DNA of 64,000 bases, from positions 5,544,936 to 5,608,935 of the forward strand of contig VZDJ01007755.1 in the NCBI GenBank assembly GCA_008694505.1, read 5' to 3'. How positions within the stretch are numbered: the first letter of the stretch is position 1; each line of letters starts with the position of its first letter. The notes under the pieces were generated by a model. That model ran no database searches and was not told where the DNA came from. It worked only from the letters and a program-made list of their open reading frames with translations. A program made the position numbers and the translations under genes. Shown in pieces: positions 1-17,361 of this stretch. The stretch is from Cyanoderma ruficeps (lineage: Eukaryota; Chordata; Aves; Passeriformes; Timaliidae).

Positions 1-3000
1 ACAAGAACAACTTCAAGTAAAAGAGAAAAAAGGAAATTTTCTAAGCTTGAATATTACAAGAATTGTGAGACAAGTTTAGCTTTAATGAATAAATTATCTC
101 AAGAGTATATTTAAATCTGAAGTAAAGCAACTACTCTGACAGTTTCATTCATGGCATGAGGGAATGAATGTTGGCTTGGGGATACTTCAAGGGAAAGGAG
201 CAACTAAGTTGTCAAATCATCCCCCTGTAACACCTGCATCAGTACTTGCAGAGCCTTATTAGCCATATTTATGAAAGATGGCAAGGGAAGAGACATAAAT
301 TACCACCATGGAGCAGTAACAACACAGGACTTACAAGGAAGGATATTCAGTGAGTAATTTTGGAAGCCTAAATATTTCACATGTGTTTTCACTGTCTGTG
401 TAACATTTGCTTGAATACTGAATAAAGTATATACAGCCTTTCTTCTGCTATTCTGATTTTTTTATTGGTTTGGGGTTTTTTTTAAGAAACTCTTTCCTGT
501 GTTTTCAACTACATCCATTGCCTATATATCATATTATTAAATGGAATACATTAAGGCAAGTAAAGCAGAGCTTTCCACCATAGATTCTCCCTATTTAAGT
601 GTATTATTTTCATCCTTCAATATTATTAACACATTTTTTTTCAGCTTTGAGCCTGGCTTTTGCAATTTTAGCCATATGACTCATCATTCAGAAACCTTTT
701 GAAGTCCCAATTCAGAAGTAGCAGAGGGATAAAATCCCCAACTTTCAAAAGTATCCTGTCATCATCATTAATCAATTTTAATAGCCTGAAAATCTTGCTG
801 GTGATAGCAAGATCTATTAAGAAAGGAAAAGTATGAACAAGGGAATGGATCACAGCAGAGCTCTGGAGCTTCATTACAAGAGTGCAGCAGCGTAATCAGA
901 ACTGAAATTCAGCTGTTTCTTTCTTCTTTGCAAATATTTGGGTAAGTTTCAAATGAACTAATCTGGGAAAATTAGGAATCAGCTCTGCACTTTTATGCCC
1001 CCTGGGAACTTTGCATAGATTTAATTCAGTCACAAAATATTCAAATACTGAAAATAGTACATCCACTTAGTGACAGGACAAATTGTTCACAACATTTATT
1101 TAAATTACTAATTAATACAAAACCTATTAGAAATAATTATTGGATTTAAGCTAATTAGGACACTTTGAGTCAATGTTGTTACTCCCTCTATCTCTGTCTC
1201 CTAAGCTCTGAGGACTTGAAATTTTATGTGCAAGTGAAATTCCAGATTTATTTCAGAATCATCATCCATACAGTCCTGTATCTGAGGGACTGTAGACAGT
1301 GAACATGAACCACTATCTTTAACTACTTGGAAGGAGAATTCTATTCTACACAGATGTCTCATGTATCAGCTACTGCACGGCCACACTTAGCGGGACAATT
1401 TTTTTTGGTAGAAAGCTCTCATGACAAATTTTATATCACTCAGAATAATTTCTTTACTCAGAATTTTAATCTACAGTGGCTGTGTTTATGGTGAAGCTTA
1501 TGTGGTCACTAAATCTTAGTGATAAACTGGCCAGACTGGGTTCAATAGCAGTGGAAGAGTCAGAAGCATGCAACTGCTATTCTTTTTATCAATTTCTATT
1601 GCAGCCCTCACTGAGCTCCTTGGCTCTACATATCTGCAACAAAAGGCCTGCTCAGTTGAGCCTGCAGAAGCAGTTTCATATTTGACTGCAGTATAGATGT
1701 GCTTCAAATTATGGCCCCACATGTATTACATTTATTCACTTACTTTCCCATTCCTTTACATATTTTAAAATTTGAGGAGACTGAACATGACATATGCAGC
1801 ATAGGATGACAAAGTGAAAGCTTTTGTGTAACTTTACTTGTCAGGGAAACCTTCAGGCATAGACTTGATTGCATAGAAGATAGATTAAAAACATTCTCTT
1901 GAGGTTAAACAATGGCTCTAGAGCTGGTCAGCTGAAGTCAAGATCACCACCAGAGTATGACAGATTATCATGAGGACAATTTGTGTGCACACATGCCAGA
2001 TTAATTTTGTGGGGACAGTTTACAGAAGTAAACCATTGTATTTGACATGATTCTCTCTTTACTTCAGTTTTTTAATACTGGGATGGGATTATCTGCATTA
2101 GTTAAGCTGATTTCCAGGGAAGTCTTCTGGAAAAGACAATGGATACGAAGCATAAATTTCTTGAAGCGATTAGTTACTTTTCCACTTAAACTAGATTAAG
2201 CTTAATCTAAATCAGAAGCTTCATCAACCAGAGTACATAAAAGCATGACTCAATATATTTCTTCAGCCACAGCCACAGTACCAAATTCTTAGGATACTAG
2301 CCACTAACTAATTCAGGGGTTCAGATCTGGCTAAAAGTGGACCTATGAACACAGAAGGCCATGAAGCTTCTCCATAAATTTGAAGCCTAATTCACTACTC
2401 AGACCATCGGTAAGAATCTCTCTGCATTGTGTTTAATACTGAAATTCAGGACACAACTGAAGATTTGCATTAAACACACTTTAAATTTAAAATCTGCAGT
2501 AAAAGTTTACAGGAGGACTGTCACTTTTGCCTTAGTGAATACAGTCAGTATGCAGCTGGCACTGGTAGGGGTCTTTACTGTCTGTATCCTTCTGGGGCTT
2601 CTGGAGACAGTGGACAAAGCTAAACTGTGGGTGGCACAGCCCTAGGAAGCCCAGCTTCTGGGGAGCATGTGCTGATATAGACTGGAAGATCCTCAGCCTA
2701 TGCTCAACAAGAATTTCAAGCTGGTGTAACACTGAACTGCTGTAGAAAGACTTCATGCACTTTTCTCCTTCCTCTGGCTCTTTGTTCCCATTTCCCATCT
2801 CCCATCTGCTGGAACAAGCAAAACATATCAAAGAGCCGACTTACACTTAAATTAACTTCAGTAAAGAAAGTAGTTGCTTTTAACCTGGATCTGTTCTGGT
2901 TGGCCAGTTTAGCAAGTGGTTGAACTTGTACCTGTGCTGGTGCAACAGAGCAACAGCACAGGGACTGAGGGCAGCAGCTGAGCAAAGGGGGTGTTGCTTA

Positions 3001-3538
3001 TGCTGGTTTGAGCTATTCACTGAATTCAGCCTGAGGACAAGGCTGGGCATGAGGCTGAACTGACAAGTTTGGAGCTAGCAACAAGAGAAGTCTTACAACT
3101 TCTCCTTTCCCCTCCACCTCCACATTGCTGTTCATAAACTTGCAGTCCCAACTGCTGCCTTATGCCAACCTCGGCAACCATTGGAACCTCACAGACTGGA
3201 TTCAGGTCACCAGTTCAGCAAAAAACTCTCCACTTTTTGCTAGGTTGATTTTCTGACAGCTTAGAAACGGAACTGACATACCGACAGGTCCAGTTAACTC
3301 CTGCCAGAAGTGGGGGAGAGGATCTGGGGAAGTGTTCAGTCAGGGAACAGAAGAGATGACAGCCACACCATTCTGCTGATGTTGAGTTGTGAGGTCAGTT
3401 ACAGACACCTTGTGTTACAGACACCCTTCAGACTTAGGGATTTGGCTCAAACTATTCCTACTTCACTGTAAGCCCTACTTTAGTAAGGATATAATCACAG
3501 ATTGCCAAGAGAGGTGGTGATGGGATGAAGAAGTGGGT

Positions 3539-3678
3539 AATCACAGAACATTCTGAGCTGGAAGGGACCTACAAGAATCATCAAGTCCGGCTCTTAAGTG
3601 AATGGCACCTACAGGGATCAAACCTGGGACCTACATCATTATTAGCACCATGCTCTGACCAGCTGGGCTCTAAAAGCC
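3539..3678 (-). mobile_element. tRNA-Ile-derived SINE with CR1-like tail (TguSINE1-like)
   Basis: Read on the minus strand, the first about 75 bases follow a nuclear tRNA-Ile(AAT): a degenerate A box (CCAGCTGGTCAGAGC for GCTCAGTTGGTTAGAGC), the anticodon-arm string GTGCTAATAA, a B box GGTTTGATCCC (one C to T from GGTTCGANNCC), and an acceptor end GGTGCCA for GGGCCA. After TTCACTTAAGAGC the sequence changes to a CR1 3' end: GATGATTCTTGTAGGTCCC, TTCCAGCTCAGAATGTTCTG and a terminal TGTGATT. This head-plus-tail design matches the passerine SINE family known as TguSINE1. The CpG sites of the tRNA part have mostly decayed to TG or CA, and the body differs at perhaps a tenth to a fifth of positions, so the insertion is old. 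No clear target-site duplication is seen. It is inserted in the same orientation as the host gene. Confidence 0.85.
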
Positions 3679-5048
3679 TTGATCTTCCCCAGTAATGAGT
3701 ACTGGCACCTGCTGTAGCCAGAGCTCCTAAATATATGCTTAAAGATAAATCAGAACATGAGTTCAGTTAAATCAGCATAAAGTACCTTGCTGGGGAGGTG
3801 TTTCTTTCTTTAATTATGAGTTTTCTACGTCTACTTTAAAGCAACTTCTGTACAGCCTAAAACGTTCAATGACATTGGAAAACATATAGAAACAGTCAAC
3901 ATCTGTTGCATTTCATTTGGAAATTAAAACAGAGCTCGCATCACTGAACAGCAGTGCTGAACCTGAGGGGCAAGAAATTTTGTAGTGCTGCACTTCAGAC
4001 CTGAATTTCCCACATAATTTCACAGATGCATACACTCACTTCTTATGTATAAAATGGAGAGCATGAAGCAGAAAGGTGAGTCATCAATACCTGGGCGCCC
4101 AGTTCTTCAACCACAGATAATAGATAAAAGCACTGTTTTTTATATTTATCCATTTTCAATTCATTATAGTCTGCTTGTAAGCTTAGCTAACATGAGTATA
4201 ATCTTGGATGCACTTTTCGTTTACTTTTTCTTTTAAGACATGACAAAGAATTACAGGATTCAAGGCTTGACTAGAAAAGACGAAGCTTTTTAAGTATTTG
4301 TTTAACAAGTTTTCCCCAGCAGACATTTATTTCATTCCTTTGTGAGGAAAAAGAAAGATAACTTTAGCCTCTTAAAATGCATTACTGCCAACACAACCAG
4401 AATGTTCCAAATACAGCCATTACCAGGTAAAGACATAATATTTTTACATTCAAAAATGAATGTCGGGGAGGAACAGAGATTTTTTTTGTTGGCAGTTTAC
4501 TTCACAGCTTTGAAATTTCTCTTTATTCCTGGCTATATGGAGAACATGGGAAAAAAACAACAGAGAAGCTTCAAGTTACAAGCATCAGAGAGAATTTGCA
4601 ATAATTTAGGGTCAAAGCCATAAATACAGGTCTTGACAAAATTACATGTAAGTGAGAAGAAGACTTCTTTAGAATCCATGGGTCACAGGATCAAAGAAAT
4701 TTCTACAATCCTTGCTCCTCTCTGCTTAAGAGAAAGATGTAGTTAAATATAACTTGGCCATTGCAAATATTTGTTTTAACCACAATCAATTCTGCTTATC
4801 TGGTGCAAAAAGAACAGCAATTTGTACTTTATTTTTTTTACATCTAGTCTAATTGACTTGTACCATAGTCATAGTTTTGGCAGCACTTTCTCCAGGTTAC
4901 CTGTTTTTGATAACATCCAAAATCTCAAAAAATTCACTTAGTAGTCCTAAATTTGCAAAAAGACGTGGAGACCTCTACAATTTCTACAGAAATACCATCT
5001 GGTGTTTTGAAACCAAGAAAATTCTGCTATGTAATATGACAGGTTTTA

Positions 5049-11130
<6,082 letters not shown>

Positions 11131-11158
11131 CCTTCTCCTCTCCTCTCCTCTCCTCTCN
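11131..11158 (+). repeat. (TCCTC)n microsatellite ending in an ambiguous base
   Basis: CTTCTCCTCTCCTCTCCTCT and seven more bases form a pure pyrimidine repeat of a 5-bp unit, ended by N at 11158, the only N in the window. About 30 bp downstream is a purine-rich partner (AGGAGAGGAG at about 11186-11195) that could pair with it. Confidence 0.9.
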
Positions 11159-14100
11159 CACAAGGGAGAGGGCAATGGCGAGGCAGGAGAGGAGCAGCAG
11201 GAGCCTCCCACACCACCTTGCAGCCTGCACATTCCGCTGGAATACACAAGACCTTGGATCAAGGTCACCCTTAGCACTAGCCACATTTGACTTAAAGTCT
11301 GTCTTCACATTCCAGGGCTCTTAGGTGTGTATTTCTTTTTCCTTGACAGATGTTCCATTGAGAAAATGTTTTTGTAAAACCTTGGGGCAAAGGCTCCATG
11401 CTCACATTAGGAAAATATGCTCTTTCTAATTTAAGGGGAAAAGACATCAAAAAGCTGCCAAGCTTTTTGGAAAAAAAAACCCAGTATTGGAGAGTAAAAG
11501 ACTGACTTATCACATTCTAAACCCCAGGATTTCTAACAGGAAATTAACAGGTGATGAAAGAAGAAGGTTAAAATAAATAAGTAAATAAATAAGTTGCATC
11601 AAAGACCAACGGTAATAAATAAACCACTTTTTATACAAATTTTATACTCCTGCTGTGATTTCTGAATTTTACTGACAGGCTTGACTTCAGTAAAAAGGAA
11701 GATAAGATTTAACAGCAGAGAAATGCCAGGGTTTTAATGCAGGGGAGAGCATTTAAAACTGAAGAGGAAGGGAGGTGTCAGATAATCACTCTTAGCTGAA
11801 AAATCCTATTTAGCAAGTTACTGTTCCTAAGCTAAATATTACAGCCTCCTTATCTGTAACTTACCATCTTTCAATAGAGGCTTCATTACCAAAGATGAGT
11901 GTAGTCAGTGTCACAATTAAATGTTTAACTTTGACTTAGATCACTATTTCATAGCTTTGGCGACAGTTAAAGGAATCATCTGACCACAGAAGAAACCCTC
12001 ATTAGATTTTTAATGATCTGCATTCACTTGTCCAGGTGAAATACTAGCTTTTGGGTGATTTTAAGATGGTAATCCCTTATAACAGCTCACTAAGTACATT
12101 TATAAGACTATGTGTCATGGAGGTTATTGACTGTCAGGAAAGATTCTGAGTAAATCACAAATATTTATAGTAAGTTCAGTTTAATGAGGCAAAAGAGAGA
12201 CTTAGCTTTCTGACAAGTTATTGTCAGAGAAGAAAAAACTGATGATCAAAAGTGCTTTTGCAGTCTTGGTCAGGCAGATAGGCAACTGGCTGTTAGTTGA
12301 GTAATTTCAAATAAAATAAAAAGCAAAAGGAATATATGTGCTGAAGGAGCTCGATAAAAGAGCAATGGCCAAGATTAGTGAAGGCCAAAGCATAAAAACA
12401 AAGCAAAGAAAGGCAGGCTCAATAAGAAATATGTTGTCTTTTTAAGACAGTCCATGCTGCTTTTCAACAGCAAATGCTATTCTTATTCAGCTGTTCAACT
12501 CACATGGAAAATACTCAGAACTAAGTAAAGATTTTCCCACCATTCTGGTAACTGCTTTGGGGAACGAGTTCAGTGGAAGGTGATGGCAGTGACAGCACAC
12601 CATATTGCTGAAGACAATATGAAAATTTTTTTCTGAGGAGAAAAAAAGTTTCACTCCTCAATACTTTACCAGTTTTTATTTGACAAATGTTTAAGAAAAA
12701 AGACAGGTAAGGAGAGAGCAGTATATGTTCAATGATTTTTGAAAGCCAATACACTGCTCTAACAACTCAGAACCAAAAGACACTGCTAAGTCAATGGCAA
12801 AGAAGTTGATCTCATTAGGTAATTTGAACCCCAATATGAAAAGGAGAGCTGGTAAATGCCAGATCTTTAAAATCTATAAACGTAATTAGAGGGTGCTCAA
12901 AAGATCATTTTGTCCACATTTTAACAAATATATACATATATTTAATATCACTATTTAACATTATAAGACAGACACAAAACAAAGGTAATTCTTTATAGAA
13001 AACTGTTTTTCTAATTATGTGTACTACAAAAGTGTTGCAACTACACTGGTGATGTGCAGGAAGATTTTGACTGATGGATTTGAAATGATATTGTTATTTA
13101 TTTCACCAAACTGAGCCCAACCCTCCCTTTTTGTCTCTGACAAAGCTCACACGAACTCAAAAGAAGCCATGACTGCATCAAGGCTGCAGGATCTGGCTCA
13201 GAAACACAATAGCAAATTATTTAAGCACCTCAACAGCATGAGAAGAAGAGTTTGTTAGTATTTATTCTGCAGGGTCACCTGACTGCAGTGATATAAAAGG
13301 TGGCATCAAATAGTTTCAGTTCCCAGCACACTACGGGTGCCAGGGTGATATAGCCCAGGCTGATGGCTACATCTGTACCAAACAGACCCCATAAAAATGC
13401 AGCTACAGTTCTTAGTAGCCATGATAGGGAAGAAGCCAGCTATTGTAATAAAACCCCATAGCGCCAACTCGTTACAGCACAGTGATTTAAGATTGAATTT
13501 CAACCCTCCAGTGAAGCTGTAACTGATCCCAAAACACTAAAGTCAAGCCCCTTGGCTGCTTGACCTATAAAATCCTGCAAACAGCTGGAATGAATGTGCT
13601 TCTAATGGCATTTAAGACTCCCTTGCTTGTTTCATTTAAATGCCAGCCCACATACAGCAAAAGACAGTCTAAGACATGGTTATAGGTTAAAAATCATTAA
13701 GGATTTCTATCTTACTATGAATGAAAAAGTCCACGTCAAAAGATACAAGAGAGAACAAAAATTACAACTGACTTCTTAATAATTTTATCAAGCTGAATTT
13801 GTGGCAAATTTAGTCCAAAAGAAAGTTTTCATTTGCCACACTATTATATCCCTTCACATCTTCAAATACTAAGTTCTTGTAATTGTAATGGGGTTTTTTA
13901 TTTATTTCCACATTTGAACACATCCAGTAAATCTCTGTACATCTACAGGCTTCCTCAATGCACAGGTTTAAGACATGGTGAAGTACTTACTAAGTAACAA
14001 AAGTGAGAATTGAACAGGTTTACTACTTTGAATTCTTAAGGCACAGTAGGCAAGGTAATGTGGTAACAGATAAGGAGGTAATTTGATAACAATGAAGCTG

Positions 14101-17100
14101 ACAGCCTTAGATCCCTCCTAGATTCTGATGGCTAAGGGATCCAGTCTAAAAAAGAAAAGAGAGAAAAATGAGAGGAAAAGAAAAATCTAGGAACTTATGC
14201 TGCAGGATCTGTGTCCAACCCACCCTCATGATGAAGAGTCTGACTGCGAGGGAAGAGATGCTGAGATGGGCACCCAGACTGCAAGGTGAAAGAAGAACTA
14301 AAATCCCTGTAAGGCAAACAGGTAAAACCAGTATCTAGAGCCTCTAGTAGATGAATGTCATGTTCCATCTTGCCAAAGAGCAACCCTCTACTCTTGAAAT
14401 AAGTCTCTTTTATGACTCTTTAAAGCCCTCTAACCCTGTGTTTTAATGCAGGCTCCAAAAGAAGACAGAAATTAAACCAGATGGAGCTCTTCTTCCATGA
14501 CTAAGGAAGATACATGTTCAGAGCTCACATGGACCTGGACAACTTAGACAGTTAGAGATCCAAATTAAAAGAACTAAAATTGTTTGATATGAGCTTTGGC
14601 ATAAAATATCAAAAGGCACAAATTGACTCATGCCAGATCTGGAAAAGCATAGGGTTTCCCACGGGATTGTGCATCTTAGGTTTAGTTTTTGGTTCCAAAA
14701 AGATAGTGTATCTTCAATCACCAATTCTCTTCAGGCAAAACAAAGTATTAAGCCAAGGCAGCCAAGTAATAAAAATCATGTGATGCCCTAATTTGAGCCA
14801 CAGCACAGAGCCTGTTTCCACAGCAGACGGGAGTTCAGATGTCTGCCTAGATAATCTTTCTGGTTTTTTCCCCACAAAACTTCTATCCAATGCATCTCTC
14901 TAATGCCAGCCATGCAAAAACAGAAGAACGAGAGACTGCTAATATTCGACAGATGCACAAGGGGAAAAAAAAGCAGTTTAGCACCAGCTCAGAAGTCTGA
15001 CCATGTGTCTAAACAGGCCCTTGCACTGCAGGTCATTCACTTGCCCTCAAATGCCAATTTCAAGCATAGTACCAACACTCATGTACCCTTTGACTCTGTC
15101 ATTGCGTATGAGGAGACTGCATTGATGCTGCCACTGCACTGACAGAAAGACTCTCTGATACTGGATCATTTCATGTTGTCATGTATAATACAGAAATATC
15201 CTTCTTTGTTTACAGAATAGCAAAAAACATCCCTCTGCCTCCTCATTTATTTGGCCAGGAAGAAGGGTTGGGTTAGGACTAAATAGCAGCATAACAAATA
15301 TTTTGACCTCATGTTGTCTTAAGCAATTAATCAATAAAGCTTATTGTATTAATAACTTCCAGTGGAGGGCTATATGGGCATTTTTGTCTCATTTAGACAA
15401 GCAAGTATGTTTTGATTAAAAAGAATGGGAATTCTGAGATTATTCTCAGACATGAAAGAAGAACACTGTAGTTAGAAGTGGGTGACAACATGGCCATACC
15501 TTGCTTTAAATCTCACTCTTTTACAGCTATTCTAAGATCTGGCCATTCTCTTGCAGAAATAAAACTCCAAAATCACATTATTTTCTGTGATTTTGTAGCC
15601 TCCTCACACAGAATGGAGAATAAACTTCTCAAAATATACATAACTACATGTACGTTTTGCTAGAAAGTGGTCAACAGAAACACTCATTCTGGAAAATGTT
15701 ATAGAGCTACAGGGAAATGAAAGATATCTTTTGGGTTGTTTAATTTAGATTCTTTGATACCAAAATTAACTCCACTCTCAACTCATTTTTAGGAGTTCAA
15801 TTTCTACATAAACTATCCTGATTCGCCTAACCCTTCTGGAATGCCATTCCAAAATGCAGTCATTCAAACAGCATCCGTTTCACCTAAAATTCACCCTCCC
15901 TTGGCATGTGTGGCCAGCACTCTTCTAGACGTACAGACAAACTCCCATGTGTTCCTTTTCCAGTGGAAATACATATTTCATTTGGAATCAAATAAGAAGA
16001 TCTTAACTTTGGCTTGTTAAAAACTGGTAATTCATAGTTCATAAAAGAGAAGGATGAATTATGATCTGAATTTAAGTATTTAGAAGTAGGGATGATACCT
16101 TTCAGGATCATTTTAAAACTCAAAACAATAAATATAGAAGTGTCAAAGTTCTGTGTATGTTATATATTTAGATCTCTTTCGTAAAGTGTTCAAATTGTTA
16201 AATCTTAACATTTTGCTCTGATTTTAACAGAATTCAATTCATCTCTCAGTGACTTACTTCCATTTGTCTAGTTACTTCCACTTAATCCTCCAACCTCTGC
16301 TTTTACTCCACAGCAGTTGGACTGCAGTGCTTCAAAAAAGTTTATCTAGCCTTGTCCTTGCAAACCACAGATGAAGTTATTATCACCCTTTACCTTCCCA
16401 ATTCCTGCCACTATCCACTAGCCCCACTGCTGGCATTTCAGTATGCACTACAAAAAGATGATAACTAGTCATGTTCAGTGGAGCTGTTCATTTTTCTCAG
16501 CAGTGGTCTCTCCATTTATCCCATCAGTCAAACCTTCTCCAGCAGCTCTTTTGTCCATTCCTAGGCACAGACAAGACATACCTGTACTTGTCGTCTCTCA
16601 AAAGGCTTGGAGGAGAACAAACAAGTTGAGGAAAGCAGGGGGGCTACCAGAATGTCACAAAAGACACCAATGCTGTTCAAAGGCTGGAGGTAATTATTCC
16701 CAATTACCTAGAGATGTTCAGCAAGACTACACAGGCAAAAGTGAAGACAGAGACTGGTCTTAAGTCATGCAGTATAATAAATTCCCATAGCAGAAGATTG
16801 CTCCTTTGGTTTTTAGAATACTGATCCCCGAGATCTCCAAATTCCTCCACTGCTTGTCAGTTTGTGTTAGTGCTATGTAGGTAATGTTCTTACACAGCTG
16901 AGGTAAGAACACAACAGTCTTAATTAGTTGCAAAGTATCACACCTCTGTGTGCTGTGCTTTCCTGAGCTGTAGCACAATAATGTTTCCTCCAGACTACCT
17001 GGATTTCATAGGTTGATGCTGTGCAAATTCCTTCTGGCTGTCATGCAGAACTGTGTGAACTTCCCCAGGAAACATCAAGAGATTGGACAGTTTTACAGGA

Positions 17101-17159
17101 GACTAATGTTTAAGGTAATGCATAGGTCCTACTCAAGCACCAGCAGAGCAAAAATTGTT
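11159..17159. other. Intron sequence, no strong feature found
   Basis: About 6 kb of unique sequence with only short chance frames (up to 106 codons) and one (AAAT)n repeat. A homeodomain-core-rich stretch at about 15290-15420 is noted under findings. Confidence 0.6.
11570..11593 (+). repeat. (AAAT)n microsatellite, interrupted
   Basis: Five to six AAAT units with a single AAGT interruption. Short and probably not very variable. Confidence 0.85.
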
Positions 17160-17361
17160 TATGGAATGGTAAAGGTCAGAGGGCACCTCTGGAGGTTACC
17201 TGGTCCAAGCCCCCTGCTCATCCCAGGCCACCCATGGTTGTTTCCCCAGAACCATGTCTAGATAACCACTGAATATCTCCCAGGGTAGGAATTCTTCTCT
17301 GAGAGATCTGTACTAGTGCTTGGTCACACTCTCTCAGTTAAAAGTGTTTCCTTTTTCAGAG
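17160..17361 (-). mobile_element. CR1 LINE 3'-end fragment (5'-truncated, decayed)
   Basis: In plus-strand reading this is the reverse complement of a CR1 3' end: ATGGAATGGT near the tail, then GGCACCTCTGGAGG and TGGTCCAAGCCCCCTGCTCA (the usual wording is GACCTCTGGAGATCATCTAGTCCAACCCCCTGCTCA), then ACCATGTCTAG, GAATATCTCC, AGTGCTTGGTCACACTCTC and CAGTTAAAAGTGTTTCC. The order and spacing match the last about 200 bases of the reverse transcriptase frame plus the short 3' untranslated part. The element is on the minus strand, the same as NKAIN3. The 8-bp terminal repeats are nearly gone, which with many substitutions suggests an old copy. Confidence 0.85.

Noticed and set aside
3500..3525. GCCAAGAGAGGTGGTGATGG, similar to an internal CR1 phrase
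   Set aside because: Only about 20 bases match, in the orientation opposite to the neighbouring SINE tail, with no CR1 sequence around it.
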